DNA of 64,000 nt, taken from positions 5,812,001 through 5,876,000 of the forward strand of contig JAVHKY010000008.1 of the NCBI GenBank assembly GCA_035079385.1, in the 5' to 3' direction. A program made the position numbers and the translations under genes. Position 1 is the stretch's first letter. Each line of letters begins with the position of its first letter. The notes under the pieces were generated by a model that was given only the letters and a program-made list of their open reading frames with translations, had not been told where the DNA came from and did not search any database. The DNA comes from Aspidiotus rigidus. Its lineage: Eukaryota > Arthropoda > Insecta > Hemiptera > Diaspididae. Below are positions 45,321-57,919 of this stretch, one piece after another.

Positions 45321-48300
45321 TTGTTGGAGGGTATTCTTGGAAAGCGTCCACCTTTGTGGCGTCATCATTAACCTTGCGCTTATTTTGGGATTCTTGCAAA
45401 ATCTCCGAGTTTAACGCGCGTTTTCTGTTCAAAAACCATGACCAAGTGTGATACATGAAGTATCAAAAGAGAAAAGAACTGAGAAGAAAACTAGGACGAG
45501 AATGGAGCAGCTAAAAAACATGAAGAGATAAGAATATGATACATGACGGAGGGTGAATAAAAGGTGTCGGGAAACCTTGGAAAAGTCGGAGAAAATCAAT
45601 CCTACAACAAATAGCGGTGAAATAGAGAGAGCGTTCTTGTCGAGAATCGTTTCATATTTTGATATAAGCTTTCAATATCCAACAGAAATGCTTTCACACT
45701 TTATCCACAGAAATTGTAGTCTATTATGGATACATCTTCATATTTTTCAGAAACCAGATGAATACAGCGAAGACGTGAAAGAGTCTAATTAATGGAGGTA
45801 TGCTCGAGTGCCTCGTCGATTGAGAAAGTTTGATGCTCTCGTGCCTTGTAAAGAGTGCGGGAAAAACGCCGCGAATATTCGCGATTTTCGGAAAAAATAT
45901 AATACGAGAAGAAAACGTATCATAAAAACCGCCTTCTTTTGGGCGTCTAATACTCGAGTTGTTCCATTGAAACTGACTTAGGGGGACATCTATTGATTGG
46001 AATACTCTCTTAAGTCTTAACCTGTCGCAACAGTGGCACTTCAAAATAATATTTTTAGGTTATTCTGTAATTTTATATAAGGCGAACAGCTGCGTATAAA
46101 TACGAAGTGTATTATCTTCCCACGTGTATCCTCGACGTTCGAACCACGGCAGGCTCAGAGAGAAAGCCTATTAATGATGAAAAATAGAGCTTGTAAACTT
46201 TCTGTACTATAGAATATCGTTTTTGTACGTATATAGATACACAAAGTGCGTGAAAAATGATGAAAATTTGTTCAGAACGTCGAGTTTTGTTGAACTTTCT
46301 GTTGTATAAGAAATTAATACGTCGAAAATATTTGGTTTTCTTTGGTCCTTGAGAGCGTGATTATATCGTAAAGCTCGTCCGAGATGAGTTTTCGTACTTT
46401 TGACTCGTAACTGTTAGCGTATCTCACTTTTCATCTAGACAATAGAGAGATTTAAAATCCGTATTAATTTTTCTTTAAACATTTTTTTTGAATTGAAGTC
46501 AGCTCAAAAGTCAGCAGTGTATTAGAAGTCGTTGGCCTCACGATACGTTTTGAAATACTGAGCACTTTTATGAGAGTCTTATACTTCATGCTCTCATGAC
46601 GTCATGTTTTCAAAACGCCACACCTTCCGTCTTCTTGTCGAAATTTTTCAGAGACCTCCTGAAGCTGATATCGCCGCGCTCTGATGCGCCCTGTCGGTAT
46701 CGCATTCTTCCTCAGGTCGACCCTCTTTTAATCCTTCTCGCTAGTCTCAATTTTCTCAGGTTCCATTGATGACATTACATTCTTCCTCTGCAGGGATTTA
46801 GGCCGATCCTCACAGAGGAGCTGAAGGACGTCAACATTTCTGAAGATATACCTCTGAAAAAAATGATGGCGGATCTAAAAGGTCATCTGAAGATCATTAA
46901 TTTTGAAATCATATGATTTCAGACGTCCTCTAAAATCACAAAATGGTCACTTCGTAAGTTGAAAGCGAATGTTCGGGAAGGCTAGGTATCACCTCGGACT
47001 TCCAATTTGAAGTTCACAGTCTCTTACCAAATATCGTTTCCGAATCTCTACAACATTGGAGAATGAATTGGTTTACTTCGAAATCGTGAAGATTTTGCGT
47101 GTACCGAATCTTCGACTTCTGTACCGACGTCCACGACCTTAGCATTCGATGTTGTAGCCCACTATAGCCTTGTCAGATCTCTAATTTATTATTTCGATTA
47201 CCTTCACGAAAAATGTGAGCCAAAAATTTGGTGAAGGGAAAGCGACACGAGTAAATAGACTGAGAACGAGTTTTTAAGCGACTGCTAGCGTGCACTCCTA
47301 CTGAAACGAGGTTCATCTTCCTGTTCGAAAGGTCGTCTTCGATGATCTAGCGTCGAATTTTCAAGAAAGCCAGATCAGCAAGTGAACTGCTTCGCTATCC
47401 GTAATTTCCGTCAGCATCCGCACCGGGCGGTCAAAAACAAAATTGATGAATGATCACTTCTTGGATATACGTGACCTACATGAGCGCGAGATTTAATCCT
47501 ACGCTACCGAACACTTCATTACTTTCTCAATCTGGTTACTCGCACTCCACAATTCATTACAATTAAGAACGCATCGATTATCTCGGCTGGCGTCTGGCCG
47601 TATGATCGCGATCTCGCAGATACGAATGAAAACCGTCGCAGCGATCTCCGAAGGCGTCCATTTACGAACCCTTTTCACAATCACACCATTTTCCTCCGCT
47701 CCTCGCGCCGCCTGTACCGCGCTTCTCTCTCTCTCGCTCTCGTTATGCATACAAATTTAGTTACGAGGTACGAAATTCGCCTTTTGAGTCATTAATCAAC
47801 CTTATCGTCACTTCCAGACCGAAGATAAAACCGCGTAAATTCTGCGTTGTTTAATACAATTAAATTACGGACACGGGCTGATGCGAGGCGTCAACATGGA
47901 TGCGGTATATAATATGGAGGGTGGGGTTGACGCGGTATAAAACGTAACCCATCGAGGCACCTTTTTACGATATACTCGTAAACGTGTACGGTATCCTTTA
48001 TGCATGCGGTTTTTCTCGAGATGGGCCCGCAAATGTAGGGAACGTGCTCTCGGGGTGCTAGAAGGTGACGACGGCGCGACAGCGACGACTACGACAATAT
48101 CGTATAATATGAATACGTGAAAAAATATTAGACGAAGTAATCTTACCCGTGGCGGGCGCGCTCTCATCGAAAACGATATAGATGATGGTGTGCAGAAAAT
48201 TACATTCTACCCAAAATGCACTCGAGAGTGGCTTGATTACGCGACACGCTATTAAAACGATACGTATAGTGCGAGTACTACTCAGATAAGATATCAGCCA

Positions 48301-49539
48301 CTTTATATAGAGAAAGGCGTTTACGAGGTGATTTTCATTGTCGCCGTATTAAACCGTGTACACGATATTATATTTGCCAACGTAAATTCGTAGGTACGCG
48401 TAAAAGCTTTCAGTTACGCAACGCGGGCTAGATTTTATTCGTCTATCATTACGTCCCACTCGACTCTAATGGTAACGATATGATAATTATTATTCATTAT
48501 CTCGAAACTCTCTCCGTGCCTGTGGTTTTTGAAAGAAATGAGGAAGAAAATTGAAAAACTTGATACGATATATCAGTCTCCATCTGAACTTGATACAGTT
48601 TAAAACATAGTTGATCTTAACATTGTTTTCGCAAAGCTAAGGCAAATATTTACGAAATAACGAGTATTTCACTATTAAAAAATTATCGAAGTCAGTGAGG
48701 AAGCATCGGTGTTAATCGAAAGGGTTATTAGGCTTATCCATCGACAATTCTGTCATAACGCCGAAAAATCGTCTAATGTTTGCACTTCTCATCAGGATCC
48801 AAACAAGCGAGTTTGTTTCTCGAAATGATGAACAACTGGCTTGATCTCATTCATCTCGCCATAGCCAAATTCTGACGCGCCACTCGCATTTGAAAATGAG
48901 TTCAGCTCAAGAGACCAACTAAAAACTTCATTCTCACAATCTTAATAAAAATTGAGTAGTCCAGATAGGCAGGTCATATTTTCATGGAGTAGCCATCATT
49001 GGTCGTTTACTTGCAGACTGCCTCAGGTTTCAAGACTAATTGCTCGAACGATTCTCCAGCTAGTATAGCTAGTACCGTTCGCTCAGAACTCTCTACGATT
49101 TATAAATCTTCTAATGTTATTAACTACCCATGACACACCCTCGTTGATTACCTCAATAGAGATGGCAAATTTTATGAACGGATTCTTTAAACAAGTTTTC
49201 TAATTCATCTGATCTCATCTTTGCTTTCGATTCTCGTAATTTAGAAGAAGGAGGGTAACGAGAAAGTTTTCTCCACAGTTCCCTTATTGCTACAAAATAA
49301 TAGAAGAGCTGAACTCTCACTAAGGAACAGACAGAAATCGGAGGAGCTTTATGTAACACCAATAGTACAGCGAATAAAAATATGATTCAGCAGGAAATGG
49401 AGGGAACATAATGTGATGAGGATGAAAAAAACACCGAAATTGCATCCCAAGAAGGAAACTATCGAGACGAAGACCAAGAAGAAGAATGTCAAGAATAGGA
49501 ACAGAAGGGTCCTTCCAAGGTAAAGATCAAGAATATTTT
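45321..49539. other. No feature recognised
   Basis: A+T-rich unique-looking DNA. The longest frames (45724-46044, 47499-47750, 47865-48167) show no domain and have no shared repeats. Could be intronic or intergenic. Confidence 0.45.
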
Positions 49540-49625
49540 CATAAAATTTTTCAAATTTAATTTTTGAATTGAAATTTATATTAATAACATATAAATTAAT
49601 ATTAATAATAAAATTGATATAATAA

Positions 49626-50735
49626 TGAATTTGGAAAAAAAATTTTGAAACAACTTTTAATCAAAACATCTACAAATCTGAATATTATATGAAATATTGG
49701 TTCATTAATTATATTAATTATATCAATTCAAGTTTTCATTGGATTCTTTATTTCAATAAATTATTTTTCACAATCAATTGATATATTTATCAAGTCATGT
49801 ATAATTTTTTATAATTTAAATTATTATGGTTGAATATTTTGTTTTTCCCATCGGAATTGAACATCAATAATTTTTATTTCAATATTTTTACATATATTAC
49901 GAAGATTATTTTGTGAAAATTTTATAAATAATGAAATATGATATTCTGGTTTATTTATAATGATTTTATTATTAATAATTTCTTTTCTTGGTTATTCACT
50001 CGTTTGGAGACAAATATCTTATTGAGCAAGAATAGTTATTACTAATTTTATTGCTGTTATTCCATTAATTGGAAATAATTTAATATATTTAATTTGAGGT
50101 AATCGATTTATTAACAATATTTGAATTGATCTATTTTTTTCAATTCATTTTATTTCAACAATTATAATTTTAATATGTTCATTTAATTATTTTACATATT
50201 AATAAATTATCTAATCCTTCAAACTTGAATAATAATATTGATCAAATTAATTTAAATCCTTCATTTATTTTTAAAGATAATTATATTAATATTACTATTA
50301 TTTTTATATATTTTCTTGATAATTAATATAATTGTACCATCAAAAATGAATAATATTTAATCATATTGAACCAGAATGATGTTTTTTATTTTTTTATTCA
50401 ATTTTACGTTCAATTAATAGTTAATGAATTACTAGGATTATTTATAACACAAAAATCGATTATTATTATTATTATTTTTTTTTTTTTTTTTTACCAAACT
50501 TGAATAAATCAAAAATTTTTAATAATAAATGTATTTTAATTAGAAAAATTTTTATTTATATTCTAATTATTTTAATAATTTCAATTTCTTTTATTGGTTC
50601 AAAATCATCCAAAGAACCTTATATTATAATTGTGAATCAATTAATAACTATTTACTTTTCAATATTCATTTTAATTTATTTTCAAAAAAAAAAATTATCA
50701 ATAAAATTATTAAATAAAAAATTAATTAAAATGTA
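49626..50735 (+). pseudogene. cob: Cytochrome b (mitochondrial pseudogene)
   Basis: Reading TGA as Trp and ATA as Met from about 49653: TSTNLNMMWNMGSL, NYYGWMFCFSHRNWTSM (b-heme His), MFLHMLRSLF (His), ISFLGYSLVWSQMSYWA (compare AFLGYVLPWGQMSFWGA), VITNFIAVIPLIGNNLMYLIW and FFSIHFIST. After a stop near 50205 the text continues as DQINLNPSFIFKDNY, then EPEW-CFLFFYSILRSIN (compare PEWYFLFAYAILRSI), with frameshifts. The C-terminus lies in 50500-50736 (SFIGSKSSKEPYIIIVNQ). A short frameshift lies near the N-terminus. Heme-ligand text and the QMSYWA block make the identity secure; the sequence is unusually divergent. Confidence 0.85.
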
Positions 50736-50737
50736 AA

Positions 50738-51138
50738 TAATAAGAAAAAAAATTTGTTTTCATACAATTTTTATTATTAAATCATAACGAAAGCGAATAA
50801 TAAATATTCAAATTCATAAAAATATACATTATAAATGTTGAATTAATAAAATAAAATAATTATTATATCTAAATATTCTACTATAAATAGAATTATAAAT
50901 TTGAATGAACCTAGTTCTAAATTGAACCCAGACATAAGTTCAGGTTCTCTTTCATAAAAATCAAATGTGAGTCTTAATTAATAAATAAATTAATTATCAT
51001 ATAAATAAATTAATAAAATTTATATCCTGAAAACTTGAATATTTTTGATAAATAACAAACATATCAATATTAAATATAATTACAATAAAAATAATAATAT
51101 TATAATTAATAAAATATCATAAGATAAAAATTGAATAA
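50738..51138 (-). pseudogene. nad1: NADH dehydrogenase subunit 1 fragment (mitochondrial pseudogene)
   Basis: On the minus strand, 50970-50911 gives FDFYEREPELMSGFNLELG, matching the nad1 block FDFSEGESELVSGFNVEYG. About 50840-50760 gives FIIRFRYDLMMKIVWK, matching the C-terminal RFRYDQLM...WK block. The segment between the two is too short, so there is an internal deletion, and the N-terminal part beyond 51138 is absent. Its tail-to-tail orientation with cob is the normal insect arrangement. Confidence 0.82.
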
Positions 51139-54100
51139 TAGCTCGACTCCTCTCCGGGATCTACTCTTTTATACCTTCATGTTGTGGGGTTCATTCTGCA
51201 CATTCTTGAGGCCTCCACACTCCCGAAAATAGGTGAATCGCTTATGTAAGCTCAAGTTCTCCACAAGAAGAAATTTTCTCCTTATCTTTGCTGGCCTTCC
51301 AACTTCTACAAATTTGGCAAACGACTTTGAGGATTTTCTGATGAGTTAGACATCTTTATAGGTTCCCCTTGTAGGTTTTAAACTTCCTAGTTTATTCGAG
51401 AAGGTTCTCTTCACTTCCCCCTTCGGTATTCTCAAACACACACAGCATCCTAAGAACGAAAATGTTGATGACGTCTTGGACCTATGGAGAGAACAGTCTT
51501 CACTCTACCATACGACCTTAGAAATGGACACTACGATTGGGCCTTGAACAGATCGACAGGTTGAAAGAGAACGACTCATACGATTTTTGTGCCATTTTTC
51601 ATATTTCCCGTTGGAAATAGTACAGCTACTAACCACGCCCGCTCCTCCTTTCCTAGGCGGATACTTTCTTACTTCGAGGATTAATTTTTATAGGATGGCC
51701 ACGAGTTTACAATAACGAACTTTTCCCTGACCACTTTTGGATTTTGTCACTTCAGATTCTCAATTTTTTTCAATGAATGGTTGATTATTTTTGGTTTCGA
51801 GTCACTGCAACATGCATGGCTTGGTAAAATTTCCCCGACTCAAAACTCTGTGCCTATTCCGATATTTTCCCTGACCGCCTGCCGATGACCGAAGAAAATC
51901 TGACTTTTTCCTGACTTCCAGTTTTTCCAAAAAAAAAAAAAAAAAAAGGGCCTCCACCCTGCAGGTTCACTACATGTTGATTCATACATTTATAATCGGA
52001 GCCCGGATTTTTCGGCACAAAAAGTAAAAAGTTTCGGCACTTGAAGTTGCATTTTCGGCATTATTCGACGTTTTAAAAGAATGAAAAAAACATTCGTTTT
52101 CAGTGCTTTCACAAATTCACGATCAGAATCATTCAATTTACGACCAAAATTACGTGATTTTGACCAAAATAAACAATTTTTGAGGATTAGATCAGATCTC
52201 AGTACTTTCCAAGTCTCACCCATGCTGCTTCCAATCACGTTCAAACTATCCTCAGATTTTTTTGTATCCAGTAGACCCCCGGAATTTAAATGACTCTACT
52301 ATTGACGGTTTCCCACTTGGCGCCAGAGCACAGAAGCCAGTTGCCTCCAACAGCCTCGTGCATCGCTATTTTCATGTTCCTCGGGGCTCTGACGCCTTCC
52401 ACCAAAGAGAGGTCCAGATCATTAAACATCCAAATTTGAAACAATTAATACCTTCACCTCATCATTCCTTGTCTTCGTGAGCTCGAGGTTGAAGAGGTAG
52501 ATCAACCTTTTCTCTTGGAAAGGTTCTCCAGTGAACTTAGTTGTACGAGTATCCTCTCCTCATTTGGTTTCAAGTGAAGCCTCAAGGACCTTACACCTAG
52601 AGACTAGAGGAGTGACACCCATAAGTTAGTCTGCGGTGTCGTCAACTTAGAGACGAGAATCGAAGAACATTGTCATTTTCCAAAGGCTTCTCTACGTCTG
52701 CTAATGCCCTTCAGGAAAGAACCGAAGTTTTATACTTCACGATAAAAGTCCTCGTCTTAAATATACGTGGAGTTATTTACTTTGGCCGTCATGATAGCAT
52801 TCCTTTTTTCAAGGAGAATTCTGGTAAATGGATCACTTCAAGATACAACACCCCGCTTCGACTTCGCCTATTTTTCCCCAATTCTCTGATTCCCTTCCAC
52901 ACTCATAATATTAACCACAAACTTCTATGATTTCATAATTTTACAAATACATCATTAACTCATTTTCAATGAGTTTATTATGAATACGAAGTACTCGTAC
53001 ATTAGGTGACTTCGAAAATAGTTTGAAATTGAGATTAACCAACATACAAGGTAATTTATGAATTGCCTTCTAACGTAATATTGTTTTTGTAACCTTGTTC
53101 CTAAGTGTTACTATATTTCACTTCTTTAATGACCACATAATGTCAATTTGACATAAGGATCATCAACAGAATGGGACGCGAAGGAAGGAAATGAAAGGAG
53201 ATTAAATTTGATAATCTGCAAAAGCTCTACACAATTGTGGACCCGAAAGTAAGTGAGCAACCTAGTACGCTTCATGAAGGAATGAAGGAGTGTCAGGGTC
53301 GAACATTTGCAAAATTTGGGCCGTACCATTTTCGTGATTTCCTTATCGCAGATTTTTTTCCTCATTTATTCAACATTTCAACCTATCTTTTAAAATTTGG
53401 GAATTACGAAGAAATTTAGGAGACCACTGGCCTAAATTTTTACGTTTTTGGAGGAGTAATTTTTAGTTGCACTCTTTCGAGAGGTCAAATATGAATTTAA
53501 TAATGTTTAGGCTTTGAGGGTTTCAATGCATGGGGCCCAGGTACGTAGGCCGAGAAGTTTGCCGTAGTTACGTGATGGAATAAGAAGAGGAATGGATGGG
53601 ATAGGGTTTTTCTTCTCGAAAACGACTGAATTTTTCCAAGATTCACCAGTGTGGCGAAGCAGTTATATAACTTGACAATTATCGTGCTGGTACGTGGAGG
53701 GTTCTGCGCAGTGTAAAATTCTTGAAGAAAAAGTTTCTCAAGCTCGGAAGTCTGATTTATTCATCCATTCTGCTTCTTCAAGAGATTTGTATAATTTTTG
53801 CCGAGGCCCTCAATTTACTATTTGATCTGGACCGGATAAGGCTTCAAATTCTTTTACCCTGGCCGGGCCAGAGGTCTATCTCAGGAACGTGCCTCTGACA
53901 TCGAGAGAAAGAGGAATACATGTCACAGAATAATCCTCACTGTGAATTTGATAGTATCTACTTCTTTGTGAAGGTTCTTGAGGGGAAATAGATGGATACT
54001 AATCTCATCTTGGTGACTGGCAGCACGCTTATGAGAAAAGGTTCAAAAAAATGTATCAATACTTCAAGTTACCTCTGTTCGCACTCTTCATAATCTGGTA

Positions 54101-55934
54101 GAAAATCCTAAGAAATTAGAACCATTCTTTGACTAGTCTACGTTAATAATCTCGATTCCAAAGACTCATTTTCTAGAAGTATTATACAATTCATGTCTGA
54201 TTATGATTCAAGGATCATCATTTCATATCCCTATCTTTTTTACTTCATTCTTCAGGTTGATCTAGCAAATTGAGTGCAACTACGTTGAAGTTCAGGTGTT
54301 CACGAGCTTCTTATTTTGCCCAAAATTTGAACGCTCACCAACCTTTTTGCGATCAAATTTCAGCCAACTTCCGTTTTTCAACCCTATACAATCGGCCACG
54401 TCCGCAGAGTTTCTCATCTCACAACAACTATTCCCGTGCAGTTTGGTATCCTTCCCAGTAATTCAACCTGGGTGTAGATATTAATGCTCGTTTCGGATGA
54501 TGATGCTTCGCTAGGTATACAGCTGCTGTCGAGTTAATTCTACCCTCTTCTACCTGAGATACGTTGGCTTGATAAGACGGGCTGCGGTCTCATTGTGATA
54601 TGTTCGCAGTTGACGAAAAATTTTTCGTTATAGAACACCCGAAATGATCGTTTTCGCGGATTATAGTAAGCGATGACGACGAGTATTCGCGCCGTGGGGT
54701 GTCAGGGCGCTGCTTGTAAATATTGTTTATTGACGGAGGGGTAGAATTGAAACTGTTGGAAAAGTTCAGTAATCGAGAGTAACGTTTGACGTGTATATAT
54801 ACGGATATACGAGTCTCAGTTCCTTGATCGAAAAAATTTTCTTCGCTCGTTCGAAAATTTATGTACTTACTCTATATAGCGAGAGAGTCTATGCGCGAAA
54901 CTTTTACGACTAACTTGCAAACGCTTTTTCACTCTTGGATAAGTTCATTTCGTTGCTTTCTTTTTTCTGCGAGCTATTGAACTTTGGCTGCTGTTTTTCT
55001 TAATTACGAAGCTCGTAAATTTCAACTCGTTAAACTTCATTAATATTATCAGTCGTTAAGTGTATATAAAAATCTAATCTTGGTGGTCTGTTATATACGG
55101 TATCACGAGTGTATCAGTGAAGAATGCTCGCAGTACTATTTACCATCCTCTCTCTCTCTCTCTGGTGACCTAATGAGCAATGTCTCGTGTATGTACGAAG
55201 CGTAATGTGTGCGTGTAACTTGGCATGTCGTCTGTAAGTTATACGACTTTAACTACTCTCTGAACCATCAGTTAACCTTGCGTCGTTATCTTTTTGTTAC
55301 GAAAATTGGTTTATTAAAAACTCATTCATGAGAGCTGAAAGCGTGTGTCGGGCGATTGTGTGAACGCCGGTTAGGTGACTCTATTGTACTGTCAATTGAA
55401 AATTTTCTGTAAAATTTACCGCTATCTCTTGGAGTTTTACTGCTGAAAAATTATGACCGGAAAAAGAAGAGGGAAATGCTTACAATACGTGCACACACAA
55501 GTGTCGTACCGAATTTGAGTACACGCGGCATAATATTATAGACGGAACCTAGGTGTACGATTTTCTTTCGTGTTTTATAGGGATGGGCACACTCTTGATG
55601 TTGGAGTTGAGCAAAGATAGTCCTACTTTTTTTAAAAGAAAAAGTTATATTCGTCTCATCATTCCAGCCATTTTCTGGAGATTGCGTGTTTGTTGTTTCA
55701 TGATCCTTTCCTCTTTTAGAAGAACGCTACGAAATAGAGATTGCCTTTCTGATTGACTGTTTGCGGTTCCATTATACTGTGCTCTCGATACAACGTTCAG
55801 ATACATGCGAGAATTTTTGTGTCACCTACTTAGGAGGCCAACTCCGTTGAAAATTTGCCTTGCAGAACTTTTACAGAGAAAAGCGTCCTAATAGCGAAAG
55901 AGAGAATACTCCGAAGGAAGAGTAAACAATGCAA
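51139..55934. other. Mostly unique sequence with decayed repeat scraps
   Basis: TTTTCGGCA words in both orientations at 51995-52065 suggest a hAT-MITE remnant. 51720-51965 has TTTTCCCTGAC words like the MITE at 25.4 kb and a 19-A run at 51929-51947. A (CT)n run lies at 55149-55163. No gene recognised in frames such as 52670-52930 and 53126-53365. Confidence 0.45.
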
Positions 55935-56394
55935 GCCGCAGAAAAAATTGAAACGACGAGTGTTTTCGGTTAATAAACCATCTTTAGGACTGAAATGAAA
56001 GCAGCTGACACAAAGCGGAGGAGAGAAACAAGATAGTAAGATTGGCCAAACGAGAAATCGGGGAGTAAATCATAAACGAGTTCACTCAGTACGAGTTAAG
56101 TACATTGATGCCATCAGTGTTGAGATGACGCATTATCTCTAGGTGCTCGAGGGCGATGCGTTTACGGTGGGAGTTCTCCTTATGGAGGAACCTTTCCGAT
56201 CCCTCACGGAAACTGTGGTCACTATTTATTGAATGATCGGCAAAAGCTGACTCCTCTAAAAGTCCCTTATTCCAAGACTTCAGGTGCTTCATCTGATGGC
56301 TGGTCTCACCCATATAAAAGCCTCCACAAATTCTACATTCCAGCTTATAAATACCACTCCTCTCATCAACGGATATAAGATTAAGAAGGGAGAT
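55935..56394 (-). pseudogene. Penelope family A 3' end, inverted copy 2 (GIY-YIG plus terminal repeat)
   Basis: On the minus strand: SVDERSGIYKLECRICGGFY and MGETSHQMKHLKSW (GIY-YIG core), then EESAFADHSINSDHSFREGS and KRIALEHLEIMRHLNTDG. The non-coding tail CCCCGATTTCTCG...CAATCTTA matches the plus-strand end near 61610. It lies head-on to the RT fragment at 56.7 kb, repeating the layout of copy 1 at 12.5 kb. The tail ends in a hammerhead-like motif (55960-56000) with CUAAAGA for CUGANGA. Some residues of the endonuclease (the VRVAE stretch) are lost. Confidence 0.82.
55950..56000 (-). ncRNA. Degenerate hammerhead-like motif of Penelope A (second copy)
   Basis: In minus sense: CUAAAGA, U, GG UUUAUUAA CC, GAAA, ACACUC, GUCG. 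The order and the extra U agree with the motifs at 12.6 and 32.3 kb, but G5 of the core is A and stem I no longer pairs well. Confidence 0.4.
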
Positions 56395-56706
56395 TTATTG
56401 TTATTATTATTATTATTAGAGTGCCCTCCAACAGCTGATAGGCCAATGACAGGAGGGCACTATAAACAAAAAACAGAAAAAAAAATAAAACAGAAAAAAC
56501 AAAAACAACAAAAAATACAATAAAAATAATAGAAAAATACGGATGATAAAGAGAAAAAAAAAAACAATAATGATGATGATAATATGTCCACCACTAGCCA
56601 CCCCAATCCTGGTCCCATGTCCCATCCTCCGACCCTTCCACGAACCAATCATTTCGAGGAATAAACAAAAAAAAATAATAAATAATAAATAAAATAATAA
56701 TAATTA
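56395..56706 (-). mobile_element. Probable non-LTR element 3' end with (TAA)n tail
   Basis: On the minus strand the segment ends with CCTCCTGTCATTGGCCTATC, GCTGTTGGAGGGCACTC and then a (TAA)n run (56396-56418 as TTA on plus). GAGTGCCCTCC and GGAGGGCAC (56420-56430, 56452-56460) form a hairpin just before the tail. A hairpin plus (TAA)n tail is the usual 3' end of I-like LINEs and their SINEs. It sits between the inverted Penelope A end and the RT fragment. The rest is A/T-run-rich and non-coding. Confidence 0.55.
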
Positions 56707-57121
56707 CAGATATATGAAGGCCATTTGATCATAGGGGTGCGGACCACCTTTAGGCTCTCTCATCTCCAAAATTTTCGTGTCTAAGTTTGAATTGGACCTC
56801 TTTTCTTCGAACCAGGCGTTACTTAATCATATTCACTATTGGTACAGATACTTTGATGACGTTCTATGCACGTGGACTGGTCCCCCAGATCTCTTCGGTG
56901 AGTTTCTGAGGTATCTCAATTCCTGGTACCCTTCCATAAAATTTACCTTGGAAATAGGGGGATCTTCCATTAACTTTTTGGATTTATCGATCTCTGTAAT
57001 AGACGGTATCCATCAGTTCGGAATATACCGGAAAGATACTACGACCCATGTTTTAGTCCACGGAGTTTCGTTCTATTCTGTTGCTCATAAGATGGCGGCT
57101 TTTAGACCAAGGTCAAACTAA
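56707..57121 (+). pseudogene. Penelope family A RT fragment (copy 2)
   Basis: From about 56745: PPLGSLISKIFVSKFELDLF (motif B), NHIHYWYRYFDDVLCTWTGP (motif C with both Asp), YPSIKFTLEIGGSSINFLDL, HQFGIYRKDTTTHVLVHG and VAHKMAAF. The protein closely follows copy 1 (13.2-14.5 kb), but motif C here keeps the Arg-Tyr before Phe-Asp-Asp. The frame stops where Penelope B begins, and its continuation resumes at 60975. About 20 bp of family A sequence seem to be missing at the junction. Confidence 0.88.
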
Positions 57122-57123
57122 GA

Positions 57124-57919
57124 GTGACACATGTGAAGATTTGGTTCAATAACGAATGCTGGAGACGAAGCATTATTCTCAAGTATGCGACTATCAGGCT
57201 ACCAGGAAACAGCGCAGCAGTGAAACGCACCAAGATGCAAGCCGAAAGATTGAGAGCGAAGAACGAAATTGGGGAACTCTACAAGAAAATCACCACGCTG
57301 AATGGTCTACTGTATGATCAATATTTCCATCTGTCCAGGTTACTCCACCCGCTAGAATTTAAAGGAATGATGTTCGAAAAGGAGGAGGGGGAAGAAAGGA
57401 GAAGACCATGTGAGAAAATGAGTGGAAGCCCAAACAAAACAGATCAAGAAGAAGCTTGCCGAACTGACCCGGAAGAAAGAAGAAAGAAAGGAAGCGACAG
57501 CGAGAGTTGAGCACAAATTTGCTCCCAAAACCGAGAACCTATCAAGCGTCACCTTCACAAAAGAAGAAAGAAGACTGCTGGACAAAGGCATCAAGTACGT
57601 GCAGCCAGAGAGGCTGAACCAGTGTAGGCTTGAAAGCATGGCCATTAGCTGCGAACAAGTAATCCAAACCACGGAACACGATGTGAGAACAGAAGCCCGG
57701 ACCAAAATCGGGGAAGTGCTGTTGGACATCAAAGAGGATATGTGCCGAACCTATGACAGAACGCAAGTAATGCAGAGGAAGGTCACAAATCTACAAAAGA
57801 AGATCCGACAGAACAACCTGATTTTGACAAAGGCGGATGAGGGCAGCACGGTAGTGGTAATGGAGAAGGAGGACTACACCCAAAAAGTGGAGTCGTACAT
57901 CGCAGTTAATGGATACTAA
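57124..57919 (+). pseudogene. Penelope B N-terminal region (copy 2)
   Basis: Frame 57124-57510 then, after a shift within 57422-57510, frame 57422-57919. The first part is charged and probably coiled (AERLRAKNEIGELYKKITTL). The second contains FTKEERRLLDKGIKYVQPER, the conserved N-terminal block of Penelope-like RTs (compare LSLLEKGLNFGLPP in family A), and LILTKADEGSTVVVMEKEDY. It ends at a TAA (57917-57919) where copy 1 has CAA, a simple C-to-T nonsense change. Confidence 0.82.

Larger units (their letters stand above)
49540..51138. mobile_element. Nuclear copy of mitochondrial DNA (numt): cob and nad1
   Basis: A sharp block of very A+T-rich sequence that reads as cytochrome b on plus and NADH dehydrogenase subunit 1 on minus, using the invertebrate mitochondrial code. 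The two genes converge, as in the usual insect order cob - trnS2 - nad1, but only about 20 bp lies between them and no tRNA-Ser is seen. Standard-code stops and frameshifts confirm a dead copy. The surrounding sequence is ordinary nuclear DNA with higher G+C. Confidence 0.85.

Noticed and set aside
50738..50760. Mitochondrial tRNA-Ser between cob and nad1
   Set aside because: Only about 20 bp is available between the two reading regions; no cloverleaf can fit.
56416..56652. Phe/Ile-rich minus-strand frames
   Set aside because: Translations of T-rich runs in the LINE/SINE-like 3' end.
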